A stretch of 36,844 bases of DNA from Myxococcota bacterium (GCA_023150845.1 JAKLKD010000110.1:1-36844), one strand, 5' to 3'; shown: positions 17,759 through 26,750, counted from the first letter of the stretch. Notes: generated by a model from the letters alone, not told the origin. A program made the numbers and translations.

Positions 17759-18881
17759 ACGAGAAGCGGTAACCGGAGCTGATCGTGTATTGGCTCCAGG
17801 CGCTGCCGTACTCGGGGCTGATGGTCGTGGTCGGGTCGATGTTGCCGATGGGGTGGCTGACGAGCTCGACGTTGTACCAGTAGTCTTCCCGGGGCATCAG
17901 CCGGGCGCCCAAGGCGTTGCGCATCCCGCCCGCGACGGGGTTCTCGGTGAAGCCGGGGGCGTTGGGGTCGGTGCCGAAGTAGACCGCGCCGTCGTAGTAG
18001 ACCTCGGTCTGGAGCTCAGTGACAGAACGTACGAGGTTGTTGACCTCGGTCACTGTGTTTGTCACCTCGGACAAGGCCAGCTCCAGCTCACGCACGGCGC
18101 CGTCGTCGTTCACCAAGGCGCCTAAGGTGCCCTCCCCTCGGTTGACCTTCGCGGCGATCTCCTCGACCTCGGCCAAGGTGGCGTCGAGCTTGTCCATGGC
18201 CTCGCCGACGCTCGCCATCTCGGTGTCGACCTGGCCGCCGGTGCGCTCGATCTGGAGCTTGAGCAGGGCGCTGGCCTGCTCCAGGTTCTTCACGACGGCG
18301 CTGATCTCGTCGGACTGGGCCGCGGAGAGGCCGTTCACCCGGTTCACGGTCTCGTCGAGGCTCTTGATGGTCGCCTCGATTCGCGCCGGGGTCTCCCCCT
18401 CCATGAGCAGGCGGAGCTTGGAGGTGATGACCTCCACGTCGGCGCTGATCTGGTCGGCGCGGTTGGAGAGCGCCTCGATGTCGGGGCCCGTGATCTTGAT
18501 GGGCAAGACGTCCTGATCGACGAGGAGCTCGCCCGGAGGGCCGGGGGTGAGGTTGATGACCTTGTCGCCCAAGATGCCGTTCGACGCCATGACGCCGAAG
18601 CTCTCCCGGCTCAGCTCAACATCGCCCGACATCTCCAGCCGCATCCGCGCCTGGCCGTTGACGAGGTTGATCTCCCGCACCGAGCCGACGGTCACCCCGG
18701 CGATGCGCACCTGGGTGCCGATGTAGACGCCGGACGCCGTGGGGAAGTCCGCGTAGAGCGAGTAGCGGTCGGCGCTGGTGACGCCGGTGCGGTCGTCGGT
18801 GAACAGCGTGAAGCCCACGGCGACGCCGAGCGCGATGAGGGTGATGACACCGACCTTGAATTCACGAGAGAAGCTGCTCAC
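17706..18881 (-). CDS. mlaD: MlaD/MCE-family substrate-binding protein, C-terminus frameshifted
   Basis: The membrane-anchored MCE subunit of an Mla-type lipid ABC transporter. It has an N-terminal helix (about 9-27), one MCE domain (about 35-120, with GVYIGTQVRIAGVTVGSV) and a long helical region (about 140-300) that would form a tunnel through the periplasm. A C-terminal beta domain follows and stops early: after YRFSFPL the frame runs into about 14 Arg/Leu-rich residues and a stop. The missing tail is encoded out of frame at 17522-17758. The GTG at 18881 is preferred because a TAGGAT -10-like box lies 7 bases before it and a TTGCGG 17 bases further up. It follows mlaF by 45 bases. The protein may still assemble but would lack its membrane-distal end. 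Confidence 0.8.
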   Translation of the reverse strand: MSSFSREFKVGVITLIALGVAVGFTLFTDDRTGVTSADRYSLYADFPTASGVYIGTQVRIAGVTVGSVREINLVNGQARMRLEMSGDVELSRESFGVMASNGILGDKVINLTPGPPGELLVDQDVLPIKITGPDIEALSNRADQISADVEVITSKLRLLMEGETPARIEATIKSLDETVNRVNGLSAAQSDEISAVVKNLEQASALLKLQIERTGGQVDTEMASVGEAMDKLDATLAEVEEIAAKVNRGEGTLGALVNDDGAVRELELALSEVTNTVTEVNNLVRSVTELQTEVYYDGAVYFGTDPNAPGFTENPVAGGMRNALGARLMPREDYWYNVELVSHPIGNIDPTTTISPEYGSAWSQYTISSGYRFSFPLRRRLRLHGRLLPGV

Positions 18882-18926
18882 AGCGCGAATCCTACGGCGA
18901 CGCGGCGGGGGCCGCAAACCAGGGGG

Positions 18927-19709
18927 TCACTCTACACCGATGGGCCCGTCGAGGCGCCCCTCTACGAACTGCCGCACGAGCGGATCGTCCGTGGTCTTGA
19001 AGTGCTCCGGGGGCCCTTGGGCGACGACCTTGCCCTGGTGGAGCATGTAGATGTAGTCGGCGACCATAAACGCGCCCTTCATGTCGTGGGACACGACGAC
19101 GCTGGCCATGGCGGGGTGGTTCTGCTGGGTCGCGGCGATGAGCTCGTCGATCTGGGCGGTGAGGATGGGGTCCAGGCCCGTCGTCGGCTCATCGTAGAGC
19201 AGGATGTCCGGGGTGTGGATGATGGCCCGGGCGAGGCCGACGCGCTTTCGCATTCCGCCGGAGAGCTCTGAAGGCATCTTCTGAATCGCGAAGCTCAGGC
19301 CCACCTGGGCGAGCACGGCCTCCACACGGCTGAGCGTCTCGGCCTCGGTGAGCTTCTCGTGCTCCCGCAGCGGGAACGCCACGTTCTCATACACGCTCAA
19401 GGAGTCGAAGAGCGCGGCGTTCTGGAACACCATGCCGAAGCGTAGGCGCAGCCGCTGCAGCTCCTCACGCTTGAGCCGACCCAGCTCTTTGCCCAACACC
19501 GTCACCCGCCCGGCGTCGGGCTGGATGAGGCCCATGGCGTGCTTGAGCGTGACGCTCTTGCCCGTGCCCGAGCGCCCGATGATGACCGTACACTTGCCTT
19601 TGGGCACGACGAGGTCGAGCCCCTGCAAGACCTTGTGCGCGCCGAAGGCCTTGGTCACGCCGTCAAAGACGATCGCCGCGTCCTGGGGGTCGAAGGGGGA
19701 GGTGCTCAC
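18927..19709 (-). CDS. mlaF: Mla-type ABC transporter ATP-binding protein
   Basis: The cytoplasmic ATPase of an Mla/MCE phospholipid transport system. In 260 residues it has the Walker A motif GRSGTGKS (about 44-51), the Q-loop in MVFQNAALFDSL, the signature LSGGMRKRVGLARA, Walker B ILLYDEPTTGLDP and the switch His in VVSHDM. The ALFDSLSVYENVAFPLREH segment is typical of MlaF. The GTG at 19709 overlaps the mlaE stop by four bases (GTGA), which fixes the start and means the pair is translationally coupled. A longer reading frame to 19871 only runs inside mlaE in another frame. It energises the MlaE permease; direction of lipid transport is not settled by sequence. Confidence 0.93.
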   Translation of the reverse strand: MSTSPFDPQDAAIVFDGVTKAFGAHKVLQGLDLVVPKGKCTVIIGRSGTGKSVTLKHAMGLIQPDAGRVTVLGKELGRLKREELQRLRLRFGMVFQNAALFDSLSVYENVAFPLREHEKLTEAETLSRVEAVLAQVGLSFAIQKMPSELSGGMRKRVGLARAIIHTPDILLYDEPTTGLDPILTAQIDELIAATQQNHPAMASVVVSHDMKGAFMVADYIYMLHQGKVVAQGPPEHFKTTDDPLVRQFVEGRLDGPIGVE

Positions 19710-20497
19710 GTCAAGAGCCCGAGCTTCATCAAGATGTCGGTGAAGAAGTAGTCGAGCACGAGGATCGCCACGGAGGAGACGACCACGGCCTCGGTCGTCG
19801 CCTGACCGACCCCTTGTGCGCCTCCGCGCACGCTGAGCCCCTTCCAGCAGCCCACCGCCGCCAAGAGCCATCCGTAGACCGAGGCCTTGATGAGCCCCCA
19901 GTGCAGGTCCTCGGGGTCGGCGTACCAGGCGATGCGGTCCAAGAAGGCGCCGCCGTCGATGCCCATGTAGGGCACACTCACCATGTAGGCGCCGATCATG
20001 CCGATGCCCGTGTAGAGCGCCGAGAGCACCGGCACCATGATCGCCCCGGCGATCACCCGGGGCGACACGAGGTACTCCACCGGGTCCACCGCCATCGACT
20101 CCAAGGCGTCGATCTGCTCGGTGACCTTCATCGTGCCGATCTCCGCCGCCATCGCCGAGCCCGCCCGGCCCGTGACCATCAAGGAGCAGAACACCGGCCC
20201 CAAGGAGCGTGAGAGCGAGAGCGTCACCGTCGAGCCCGTGAGCGTCTCGGCGCCGAAGAGGCCGAAGCCGTACGCCGCCTGGAGCGCGAAGACGCCGCCG
20301 GTGAAGAAGCCCGAGATGAGCACGATAGAGAGCGACTGCACGCCGACAAACTCGAGCTGCTGCAGGATGAGCCGGGGGCGAAACGGCGGGGTGAACAGGG
20401 TCCAGGTGCCGCGCACGGCGACCTCGGCGAAGGACCCGAAGCGCTCGACGACGCGGATGACGGCCGCGCCGACCCCCTCGACGAGCCTCGTGATCAC
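19706..20497 (-). CDS. mlaE: Mla-type ABC transporter permease
   Basis: A 263-residue MlaE-family permease that forms the membrane channel of the lipid transporter. It has five or six hydrophobic segments and the conserved MVTGRAGSAMAAEIGTMKV segment (about 107-125) with TEQIDALESMAVDP after it, which are family hallmarks. The GTG start overlaps the stop codon of alr by four bases (GTGA), and the gene's own stop overlaps the mlaF start in the same way. The permease, ATPase and MCE subunit are therefore one unit downstream of alanine racemase. Outer-membrane lipid homeostasis is the likely role, inferred from the family. Confidence 0.93.
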   Translation of the reverse strand: MITRLVEGVGAAVIRVVERFGSFAEVAVRGTWTLFTPPFRPRLILQQLEFVGVQSLSIVLISGFFTGGVFALQAAYGFGLFGAETLTGSTVTLSLSRSLGPVFCSLMVTGRAGSAMAAEIGTMKVTEQIDALESMAVDPVEYLVSPRVIAGAIMVPVLSALYTGIGMIGAYMVSVPYMGIDGGAFLDRIAWYADPEDLHWGLIKASVYGWLLAAVGCWKGLSVRGGAQGVGQATTEAVVVSSVAILVLDYFFTDILMKLGLLT

Positions 20498-21603
20498 GGC
20501 GTCACCGCCTCGCGCCGGGGCACGCGCTGGGAGACGCCGCAGAGCACCTCGTAGGGGATGGTCCCGGCGAGCTCCGCGAGCTCCTCGACCCGCACGCCGT
20601 CGCCGAAGAGCTCCACCTCGTCACCGGGGCGAACCGGCGTATGTACGTCGGTCACGTCCACCATGACCATGTCCATACACACCGTTCCACGCACCGGACA
20701 GCGCTGGCCGTGGACGAGCACCTCGGCGCGGTTGGAGAGCGCCCGGGGGTAGCCGTCCGCGTAGCCGACGGGCAAGGTCGCCAGGCGCGTCGGGCGCGGG
20801 GCCACCCAGCGCCGCCCATAAGACACGCCGTAGCCCGCCGGGATGTTCTTCACATAGAGCACCCGGGTGACCACCCGCATCACCGGGCGCAGGCCCTCGC
20901 CGAGCCCAGGCCCCGGCGAGACGCCGTAGAGCGCGAGCCCAGGCCGGACCATCGTGAAGCGCAGGTCGTCGTAGCCGAGGGTCGCCGCCGAGTTGCTGCA
21001 ATGCAGCAATTTCGGATGAAAGGCCCGCGCCTGGGCGGCCTGGACCGCGACACGAAAGCGCCGGGCCTGCTCGCGGGTGAAGGTGGGGTCGCTCTCGGCC
21101 TCGGCGAAGTGGGTGGCGAGGCCCGTGACCTCCAAGGCGTCAAAGTCGGCGATCCGGTCCAAGAACGGGCCCCACTCGCCATACGGCACGCCCAGGCGGC
21201 CCATGCCCGTGTCCACCTTGAGGTGCACGGCGACGGTGACCCCGCGGCGGCGGGCGACCTCGTGTAGGGCGGCGGCGGAGTCCAGATCAAAGAGCATCGG
21301 CGTGAGCTGGTGCTCAATCGCCGCCTCCGCGCCGAAGACCGCCACGCCCTCCAAGCAGAGGATCGGCGCCTTCACCCCGGCGGACCGGAGCAGCTCCCCC
21401 TCCTCGACGAGCGCCACGCCGAACCACTCCACCCCGCTCGCCTCAAGCGCCAGGGCGGACAGAGCGGCGCCGTGGCCGTAGGCGTCGCCCTTCACCGAGG
21501 CGCAGACCGCGACGCCCTCCCCGACGCGCGACCGCACCACGCCGAGGTTGTGGCGGAGGCGATCGGTGTGCACGAGGGCGGTGGTGGGCCGAAGCTGCTG
21601 CAT
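20494..21603 (-). CDS. alr: Alanine racemase
   Basis: A PLP-dependent enzyme that converts L- to D-alanine for peptidoglycan. The PLP lysine is Lys38 in CASVKGDAYGHG; Asn is more usual where this has Gly-Asp. The second catalytic Tyr lies in AGYGVSYGRRW (about 257-267), and the VDTGMGRLG and VCMDMVMVDVT segments are conserved. The length, 369 residues, is standard. The ATG at 21603 follows ACGGAG. A TTGAGC-18-TAAGCT promoter lies at 21643-21672. It is the first gene of the alr-mlaE-mlaF-mlaD operon and diverges from the UDP-glucuronate decarboxylase gene. Confidence 0.95.
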   Translation of the reverse strand: MQQLRPTTALVHTDRLRHNLGVVRSRVGEGVAVCASVKGDAYGHGAALSALALEASGVEWFGVALVEEGELLRSAGVKAPILCLEGVAVFGAEAAIEHQLTPMLFDLDSAAALHEVARRRGVTVAVHLKVDTGMGRLGVPYGEWGPFLDRIADFDALEVTGLATHFAEAESDPTFTREQARRFRVAVQAAQARAFHPKLLHCSNSAATLGYDDLRFTMVRPGLALYGVSPGPGLGEGLRPVMRVVTRVLYVKNIPAGYGVSYGRRWVAPRPTRLATLPVGYADGYPRALSNRAEVLVHGQRCPVRGTVCMDMVMVDVTDVHTPVRPGDEVELFGDGVRVEELAELAGTIPYEVLCGVSQRVPRREAVTP

Positions 21604-21642
21604 AAGCTCCGTTGAGGTGCGCGCGGCAGCCCCTCCCTAACG

Positions 21643-21672
21643 AGCTTATTCGTGCCCCGCTCCCCCGCTCAA
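21643..21672 (-). promoter_or_regulatory. Promoter of alr-mla operon
   Basis: On the minus strand TTGAGC (21667-21672), an 18-base spacer and TAAGCT (21643-21648). The start codon of alr is about 40 bases downstream. It lies in the 150-base gap shared with the divergent epimerase-like gene, for which I see no equally clear promoter. Confidence 0.4.
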
Positions 21673-21753
21673 CGGTCGGGGATCGCCGGGCGTCTCCGCC
21701 TCGCCGGGCCTCCACGCCGGGGTTACCCAGCGGTGAACGCGCAGGAGCCAGCC

Positions 21754-22704
<951 letters not shown>

Positions 22705-22768
22705 GGGGCGCAGCGGCGAAACACGCTGCCGCCGCGCCTCCTCAGAACCCTCGAACAGCGCGCGATAA

Positions 22769-22795
22769 GATCCTGATTTTTAACAGGATTCTTTT
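22769..22795 (+). terminator. Intrinsic terminator after UDP-glucuronate decarboxylase gene
   Basis: ATCCTG (22770-22775) and CAGGAT (22784-22789) form a stem around an AT-rich eight-base loop and are followed by TCTTTT. The flanking bases allow some extension. It lies 65 bases after the plus-strand stop. Because the loop and flanks are A/T-rich it may also stop minus-strand transcription leaving the tRNA gene. Confidence 0.6.
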
Positions 22796-22799
22796 GATG

Positions 22800-22873
22800 T
22801 ACCCCCGACACGATTTGAACGTGCGACCTGCGGATTAGGAATCCGCTGCTCTATCCAGCTGAGCTACGAGGGC
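22800..22873 (-). tRNA. tRNA-Arg (anticodon CCU)
   Basis: All four arms can be drawn on the minus strand: a seven-pair acceptor stem (with two G-U pairs), a four-pair D stem around AGCTGGATA, a five-pair anticodon stem GCGGA/TCCGC around the loop TTCCTAA (anticodon CCT) and a five-pair T stem around TTCAAAT. It is 74 bases long including the discriminator A; CCA is not encoded. It reads the rare AGG codon. A promoter lies just upstream, and an AT-rich hairpin follows. Confidence 0.95.
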
Positions 22874-22882
22874 GTGCCGCCG

Positions 22883-22911
22883 CTCGTATTAGAGTCACGC
22901 TCCCCCGTCAA
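22883..22911 (-). promoter_or_regulatory. Promoter of tRNA-Arg
   Basis: On the minus strand TTGACG (22906-22911), exactly 17 bases, then TACGAG (22883-22888), with the mature tRNA 5' end nine bases further on. The spacing is ideal for a housekeeping sigma-factor promoter. It overlaps the short leader of the divergent PHP-domain gene. Confidence 0.55.
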
Positions 22912-22925
22912 TCGAAGGTGCCGCC

Positions 22926-24287
22926 ATGCTCCTCCTCGCCCTCGCCTGCGCCAAGGCGCCCGAGCCGGTGGACACCGCGCCGCAGACTGTGCCGTTCTCG
23001 CGGACCTTGGCGCGGATCGACCTCTCCGAGCAGGATCTCGGCGGCCACCGGCCCGCGCGCAGCATCTTGCACCTGCACTCGCCCTGGAGCCACGACGCTT
23101 GCGACGGCGATCCGCTCCCCGACGGCGCGCCGAACGCCTCCTGCCTCGCCGACCTGCGCGCGGCCATCTGCGACGTCGGCCTCGACCTGGCCTCCTTGAC
23201 CGACCACCCCGCCCACGCCGCCGCCCAGCCCTATGACACCTTGAGCTGGGCCGCCGAGGGCGACGCCCCCGAGCTCCTGAACGGGGTCGCCGTCGGCAAC
23301 CACGTCGCCTGCCCCGACGGCAGCTCGGTCCTGGTGCTGCCCGGCATCGAGGACACCCTGATGCCCCTCGGCCTCCGCCAGCACGTCGACGGGGACGCCG
23401 CCGCCCGGGAGGCGCTCTACAACCGCCGGGACGACGAGGCGATCCTCGCGATGCAGGCGACGGGCGCGGTCTTGACCCTCGCCCACACCGAACAAGAGGC
23501 GCTCGGCGAGCTATCGCGCCTGCAAGACGCCGGGCTTGTCGGGCTTGAGGCCTTCAACCTGCACGCCATGGTGGATCCGAACCTCCGCGAGGACTTCCTC
23601 GGCCTGGACGGCCTCACCTGGCTCTCGGACATCGCCGACTTCACGAACCCCGACGGCACCGCCGAGCCCGACCTGCTCTTCTTGGCCATCGTGCAGGAGC
23701 AGGCGCCCTCGGTGCTCGCCTGGGACAGCCTCTCCGCCCGGGGCCCCGCCTTCGGCTTCGCCGGGACCGACGCCCACCAGAACGTCCTGCCGCTCACGCT
23801 GCGTGACGGCGAGCGCGGCGACTCCTACCGCCGGATGATGCGCTGGTTCTCAAACTGGCTGCTCCTGAGCCCCGGCGAGGCCGTCAGCGCCGAGGCCATC
23901 GAGGCCGCCCAGCGCGCCGGGCGCAGCTACATCGTCTTTGAGGCCTTCGGCACCCCCGCCGACTTTGACGTGGCGCTCTACGACACGGCGGGGGCACGCT
24001 ACGAGATCGGCGCCGACGCGCCGCCGGGTGAGCTCCGCGTGCGCTGCCCCACCCTCGCCGCCCGGAGCCCCCGGGGCCCGACGCCGCCGGAGGTCTCCGC
24101 CCGGGTGCTTCGCGACGGGCAGCCCTTCGCCGAGGGCTGCGGCGCCCACACCGTCACCGAGCCCGGCGTCTACCGCGTGGTGTTCGACATCACCCCGCAC
24201 CACCTCAGCCCGTTTTTGGGCGAGGATCCCGACAAACACGTCCATGAGGCCGTCTGGATCTACGCGAACCCGCATCGGGTGCGCTGA
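22926..24287 (+). CDS. PHP-domain phosphoesterase-like lipoprotein
   Basis: A 453-residue exported protein. The N-terminus is very short and hydrophobic and ends in Leu-Ala-Cys (Cys8), a possible lipobox, followed by a Pro/Asp linker. The metal-binding pattern of the PHP superfamily is visible: HLH (49-51), TDHP (about 92-95), an LAHTEQE segment (185-191), GLEAFN (206-211) and GTDAH (280-284). PHP enzymes hydrolyse phosphoesters using two or three metal ions, but the substrate here is unknown. The C-terminal 130 residues form an extra beta-rich region. The ATG at 22926 is the only reasonable start and lacks a strong ribosome binding site. A cytoplasmic form is possible if the short signal is not used. 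Confidence 0.75.
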   Translation: MLLLALACAKAPEPVDTAPQTVPFSRTLARIDLSEQDLGGHRPARSILHLHSPWSHDACDGDPLPDGAPNASCLADLRAAICDVGLDLASLTDHPAHAAAQPYDTLSWAAEGDAPELLNGVAVGNHVACPDGSSVLVLPGIEDTLMPLGLRQHVDGDAAAREALYNRRDDEAILAMQATGAVLTLAHTEQEALGELSRLQDAGLVGLEAFNLHAMVDPNLREDFLGLDGLTWLSDIADFTNPDGTAEPDLLFLAIVQEQAPSVLAWDSLSARGPAFGFAGTDAHQNVLPLTLRDGERGDSYRRMMRWFSNWLLLSPGEAVSAEAIEAAQRAGRSYIVFEAFGTPADFDVALYDTAGARYEIGADAPPGELRVRCPTLAARSPRGPTPPEVSARVLRDGQPFAEGCGAHTVTEPGVYRVVFDITPHHLSPFLGEDPDKHVHEAVWIYANPHRVR

Positions 24288-24302
24288 TCACCATATCCGT
24301 GA

Positions 24303-24331
24303 TTGACACCCCCCCAGGCTTCAGGTACGCT
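24303..24331 (+). promoter_or_regulatory. Promoter of propeller-like lipoprotein gene
   Basis: A perfect TTGACA (24303-24308), exactly 17 bases, then TACGCT (24326-24331). Transcription would begin near 24338, giving a 30-base leader before the ATG at 24368. This is one of the clearest promoters in the window, and it begins 15 bases after the previous gene ends. Confidence 0.65.
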
Positions 24332-24367
24332 GAGCCCTTGATCACGCCCCTCCTGAGGTCCAGGTCC

Positions 24368-25552
24368 ATGCGCCGATTCCACGCCCCCTCCCCGGCCCGA
24401 GCGCTCCCCGCTCTCCTCGTCGTCGTGAGCAGCTTCTGGCTGGAGGCCTGTAAGGGCTGCCGGGACGATCCTGACACCATCGTCCCCGATGAGACCCCGC
24501 CGGAGGATCCCCACGACATCGGCCAGTACCTGTCGATGCGCACGATGCCCGACGGCAGCCCGGCGATGGCCTATTACGATCGCACCAAGGGTGGCCTCAG
24601 CTTCCGCATCGGCACGATGAAGGGCGAGGACATGACCTGGGCCGAGGAGCGCATCGACGGCTTCGCCGACGACAACGGCCTCGACTCCGGCGACCGCGGC
24701 AAGTACGCCTCCTTGGCCATCGACTCTGCGGGCACGGCCTGGATCACCTACTACGACGCCATCAACGGCGCCCTGCTCTACGCCCGCCGCGACGGCGCGA
24801 ACAAGTACACCAAAGGCATCGCAGATGTCGGCGGCGGCGTCACCCCGAACGCCGGTCTGTTCAGCTCCTTGCAGCTCGACGCCTCGAACAACCCCGTCGT
24901 GGCGCACTACGACCGCTACAAGGGCCAGCTCCGCATCGCCCACTGGAAGGACACGTCCTTCGTCGGTGAGGTGGTGGACGAAGGCACCGACTACATCCCG
25001 CCGGACGGCTCTGAAGAGGAGCCCAAGGAGGCGAACGTCGGCAGCTTCGCGCGGCTGCTCATCCATGACGGCGTCGAGTACATCGCGTACTACGACGAGG
25101 CGAACGGCGACCTCAAGCTCGCGTCGGGCACGGCCGGGAACTACGTCACCGTGGTGGTCGACTCCGAGGGTGACGTCGGCAAGTGGCCCTCGATGGTGCA
25201 CACCGGCAGCGAGCTCATGATCGCCTACCAAGACTCGGCGAACCAGGATCTCAAGCTCGCCCGGGGCTCCGGCACCAACTGGTCCGTCGAGACCATCGAC
25301 TCCGGCGACTTCCGCGGCGCGGACAGCGAGATCTTCCTCAACGGCAGCTTCCCCTCGATCCTGTACTTCGACGGGAACGAGAACAACCTGCTGCTCGCCC
25401 GGAATGACGGCTCCGCCTGGAGCGTTGACACCTTGGGCGGCGCCGACGCGGCCCTGGGCTTCCACAACGAGACCATCTCGTCGGGCGGCAAGCGGTTCAT
25501 CGCGTGCTACGACTACACGAACCGCACCATCTGGTTCCAAGAGCTGCTCTGA
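24368..25552 (+). CDS. Lipoprotein with seven YxD-type repeats, probable beta-propeller
   Basis: A 394-residue lipoprotein of unknown function. The signal peptide runs to the lipobox Leu-Glu-Ala-Cys (Cys28). The mature part has seven repeats of about 45-55 residues, each with a Tyr-x-Asp core and a following Leu-x-x-Ala strand: AYYDRTKGGLSF, TYYDAINGALLYA, AHYDRYKGQLRIA, AYYDEANGDLKLA, AYQDSANQDLKLA, LYFDGNENNLLLA and ACYDYTNRTIWF. Seven such repeats suggest a seven-bladed propeller on the cell surface or in the periplasm. The ATG at 24368 is chosen because it gives a clean signal peptide; the promoter at 24303-24331 rules out the upstream GTG at 24299. A TTG at 24338, right at the predicted transcript start, is a less likely alternative. 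Confidence 0.75.
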   Translation: MRRFHAPSPARALPALLVVVSSFWLEACKGCRDDPDTIVPDETPPEDPHDIGQYLSMRTMPDGSPAMAYYDRTKGGLSFRIGTMKGEDMTWAEERIDGFADDNGLDSGDRGKYASLAIDSAGTAWITYYDAINGALLYARRDGANKYTKGIADVGGGVTPNAGLFSSLQLDASNNPVVAHYDRYKGQLRIAHWKDTSFVGEVVDEGTDYIPPDGSEEEPKEANVGSFARLLIHDGVEYIAYYDEANGDLKLASGTAGNYVTVVVDSEGDVGKWPSMVHTGSELMIAYQDSANQDLKLARGSGTNWSVETIDSGDFRGADSEIFLNGSFPSILYFDGNENNLLLARNDGSAWSVDTLGGADAALGFHNETISSGGKRFIACYDYTNRTIWFQELL

Positions 25553-25590
25553 TACCCCGGCTGTGATCCCTAGGTGAGTCCGGAGGGCCG

Positions 25591-26478
25591 TTGCTCGCTA
25601 CGCTCTTCCTCAGCGCCGCGCTCGCTGGAGAGCTCAAGGTTCACGTCCTGGACGTGGGCCAAGGCGACGCGATCCTCCTGACCACCCCCGCCGGAAAACA
25701 CGTGCTCATCGACGCCGGGGACGATCTCGATGACACCGCGCCCCAGCTCCAGGCCTTCGGCGTGGAGTCGCTGGCGCTCGTGGTCGCCACCCACGCCCAC
25801 GCCGATCACATCGGGGGAATGCGCCCGGTGATCGAGGGGTTTGAGGTGGGCATGTACATCGACAGCGGCCTGCCCCACACCTCCCGCACCTACACCTCGC
25901 TGATGCAGACCATCGAGGCCCGGGGCGTGACGTACAAGACCGCGCGGGTCGGCCAGGTCTACAAGCTCGACGACGGCATCACCGTGCAGGTGCTCTGGCC
26001 GACGGACACGCCGCTCAAAGACACCCGCTCCGACCTGAACTCCAACTCCGTCGTGCTGCGTGTGGACCACGGCGAAGACTGTTTCCTCTTCACCGGCGAC
26101 AGCGAAGAGGACACCGAGCGCGCCATGCTGAGCCGCGGCGTCGAGACCTGCGACGTGCTCAAGGTCGCGCACCACGGCTCGCGGCACTCCACGAGCGAGT
26201 ACTTCGTAGACGCCGTCTCGCCGACCATCGCGCTTATCAGCGTCGGCGCTGGCAACTCCTACGGGCACCCCGGCCCTGAGACCGTCGAGCGCCTCTCCCG
26301 CGCCGGGGCGACCATCTACCGCACCGACCTCAGCGGCCACATCACCGTCGTCTCGACGGGGAACGGGATCTACGTCAGCGACGGCCTCCCCTACTCGCCA
26401 CGCCCGACGGTGAGCGGCGGCGGCTGGGGCGGCACACAGCCGGGCCTGGCGGCCACGGCGAGCCCGGAGCCACGATGA
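25591..26478 (+). CDS. ComEC/Rec2-type metallo-beta-lactamase-fold hydrolase, exported
   Basis: A 295-residue MBL-fold protein like the C-terminal domain of ComEC. It begins with a short signal peptide (about 1-12). The start of the fold reads LKVHVLDVGQGDAILL, the metal motif is THAHADHIGG (67-76), and further ligands lie in FTGDSEEDTE and VAHHGSRHSTS. Stand-alone proteins of this type are thought to be nucleases or phosphodiesterases acting outside the cytoplasm. The start is a TTG at 25591 with GGAGG four bases before it, which decides it. The 3' end overlaps the DUF3006 gene by four bases (ATGA), so the genes are coupled. Confidence 0.85.
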   Translation: MLATLFLSAALAGELKVHVLDVGQGDAILLTTPAGKHVLIDAGDDLDDTAPQLQAFGVESLALVVATHAHADHIGGMRPVIEGFEVGMYIDSGLPHTSRTYTSLMQTIEARGVTYKTARVGQVYKLDDGITVQVLWPTDTPLKDTRSDLNSNSVVLRVDHGEDCFLFTGDSEEDTERAMLSRGVETCDVLKVAHHGSRHSTSEYFVDAVSPTIALISVGAGNSYGHPGPETVERLSRAGATIYRTDLSGHITVVSTGNGIYVSDGLPYSPRPTVSGGGWGGTQPGLAATASPEPR

Positions 26479-26750
26479 GCCCTCGCCTGACCGTCGATCG
26501 TCTTGAGGCAGACCTGGCGGTGCTGGAGCACGGCGGTGTCTTCTTCAACGTGCCACGCTCGGCGCTGCCCGAAGGCGCGCACGAGGGCATGGTGCTGGAG
26601 CTGCGGGAGGCCCTCGTGGAGCCCGCGGTCTTCGGCGGTGACGCTGGGGAGCCGGTCCCAGAGGAAGAAGCCCGGCTGCGTGAGGCGACGGAGCGCCTCA
26701 AACGTCTGGCCGCGCGCAGCGCCGATCTCCCCGACGAGATCGAGCTGTGA
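26475..26750 (+). CDS. DUF3006 domain protein
   Basis: A 91-residue protein matching the small DUF3006 family: RLTVDRLEADLAVLE at the front, a short barrel-like beta region with PRSALPEGAHEGMVL, and a helical, charged tail (about 60-91). DUF3006 genes commonly sit beside ComEC-like MBL genes, and this pair overlaps by ATGA. Function is unknown. No signal peptide is seen. The stop overlaps a GTG at 26747 that could start the next gene. Confidence 0.75.
   Translation: MSPRLTVDRLEADLAVLEHGGVFFNVPRSALPEGAHEGMVLELREALVEPAVFGGDAGEPVPEEEARLREATERLKRLAARSADLPDEIEL

Noticed and set aside
17522-17790. Programmed ribosomal frameshift in mlaD
   Set aside because: There is no slippery heptamer or following hairpin that I can see, and expected sequence is missing at the joint, so a deletion is the simpler reading.
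24260-25540. 426-codon minus-strand frame opposite the propeller-like lipoprotein
   Set aside because: Val/Gly/Asp/Arg-rich without domain; the plus strand has a signal peptide, repeats and a strong promoter.
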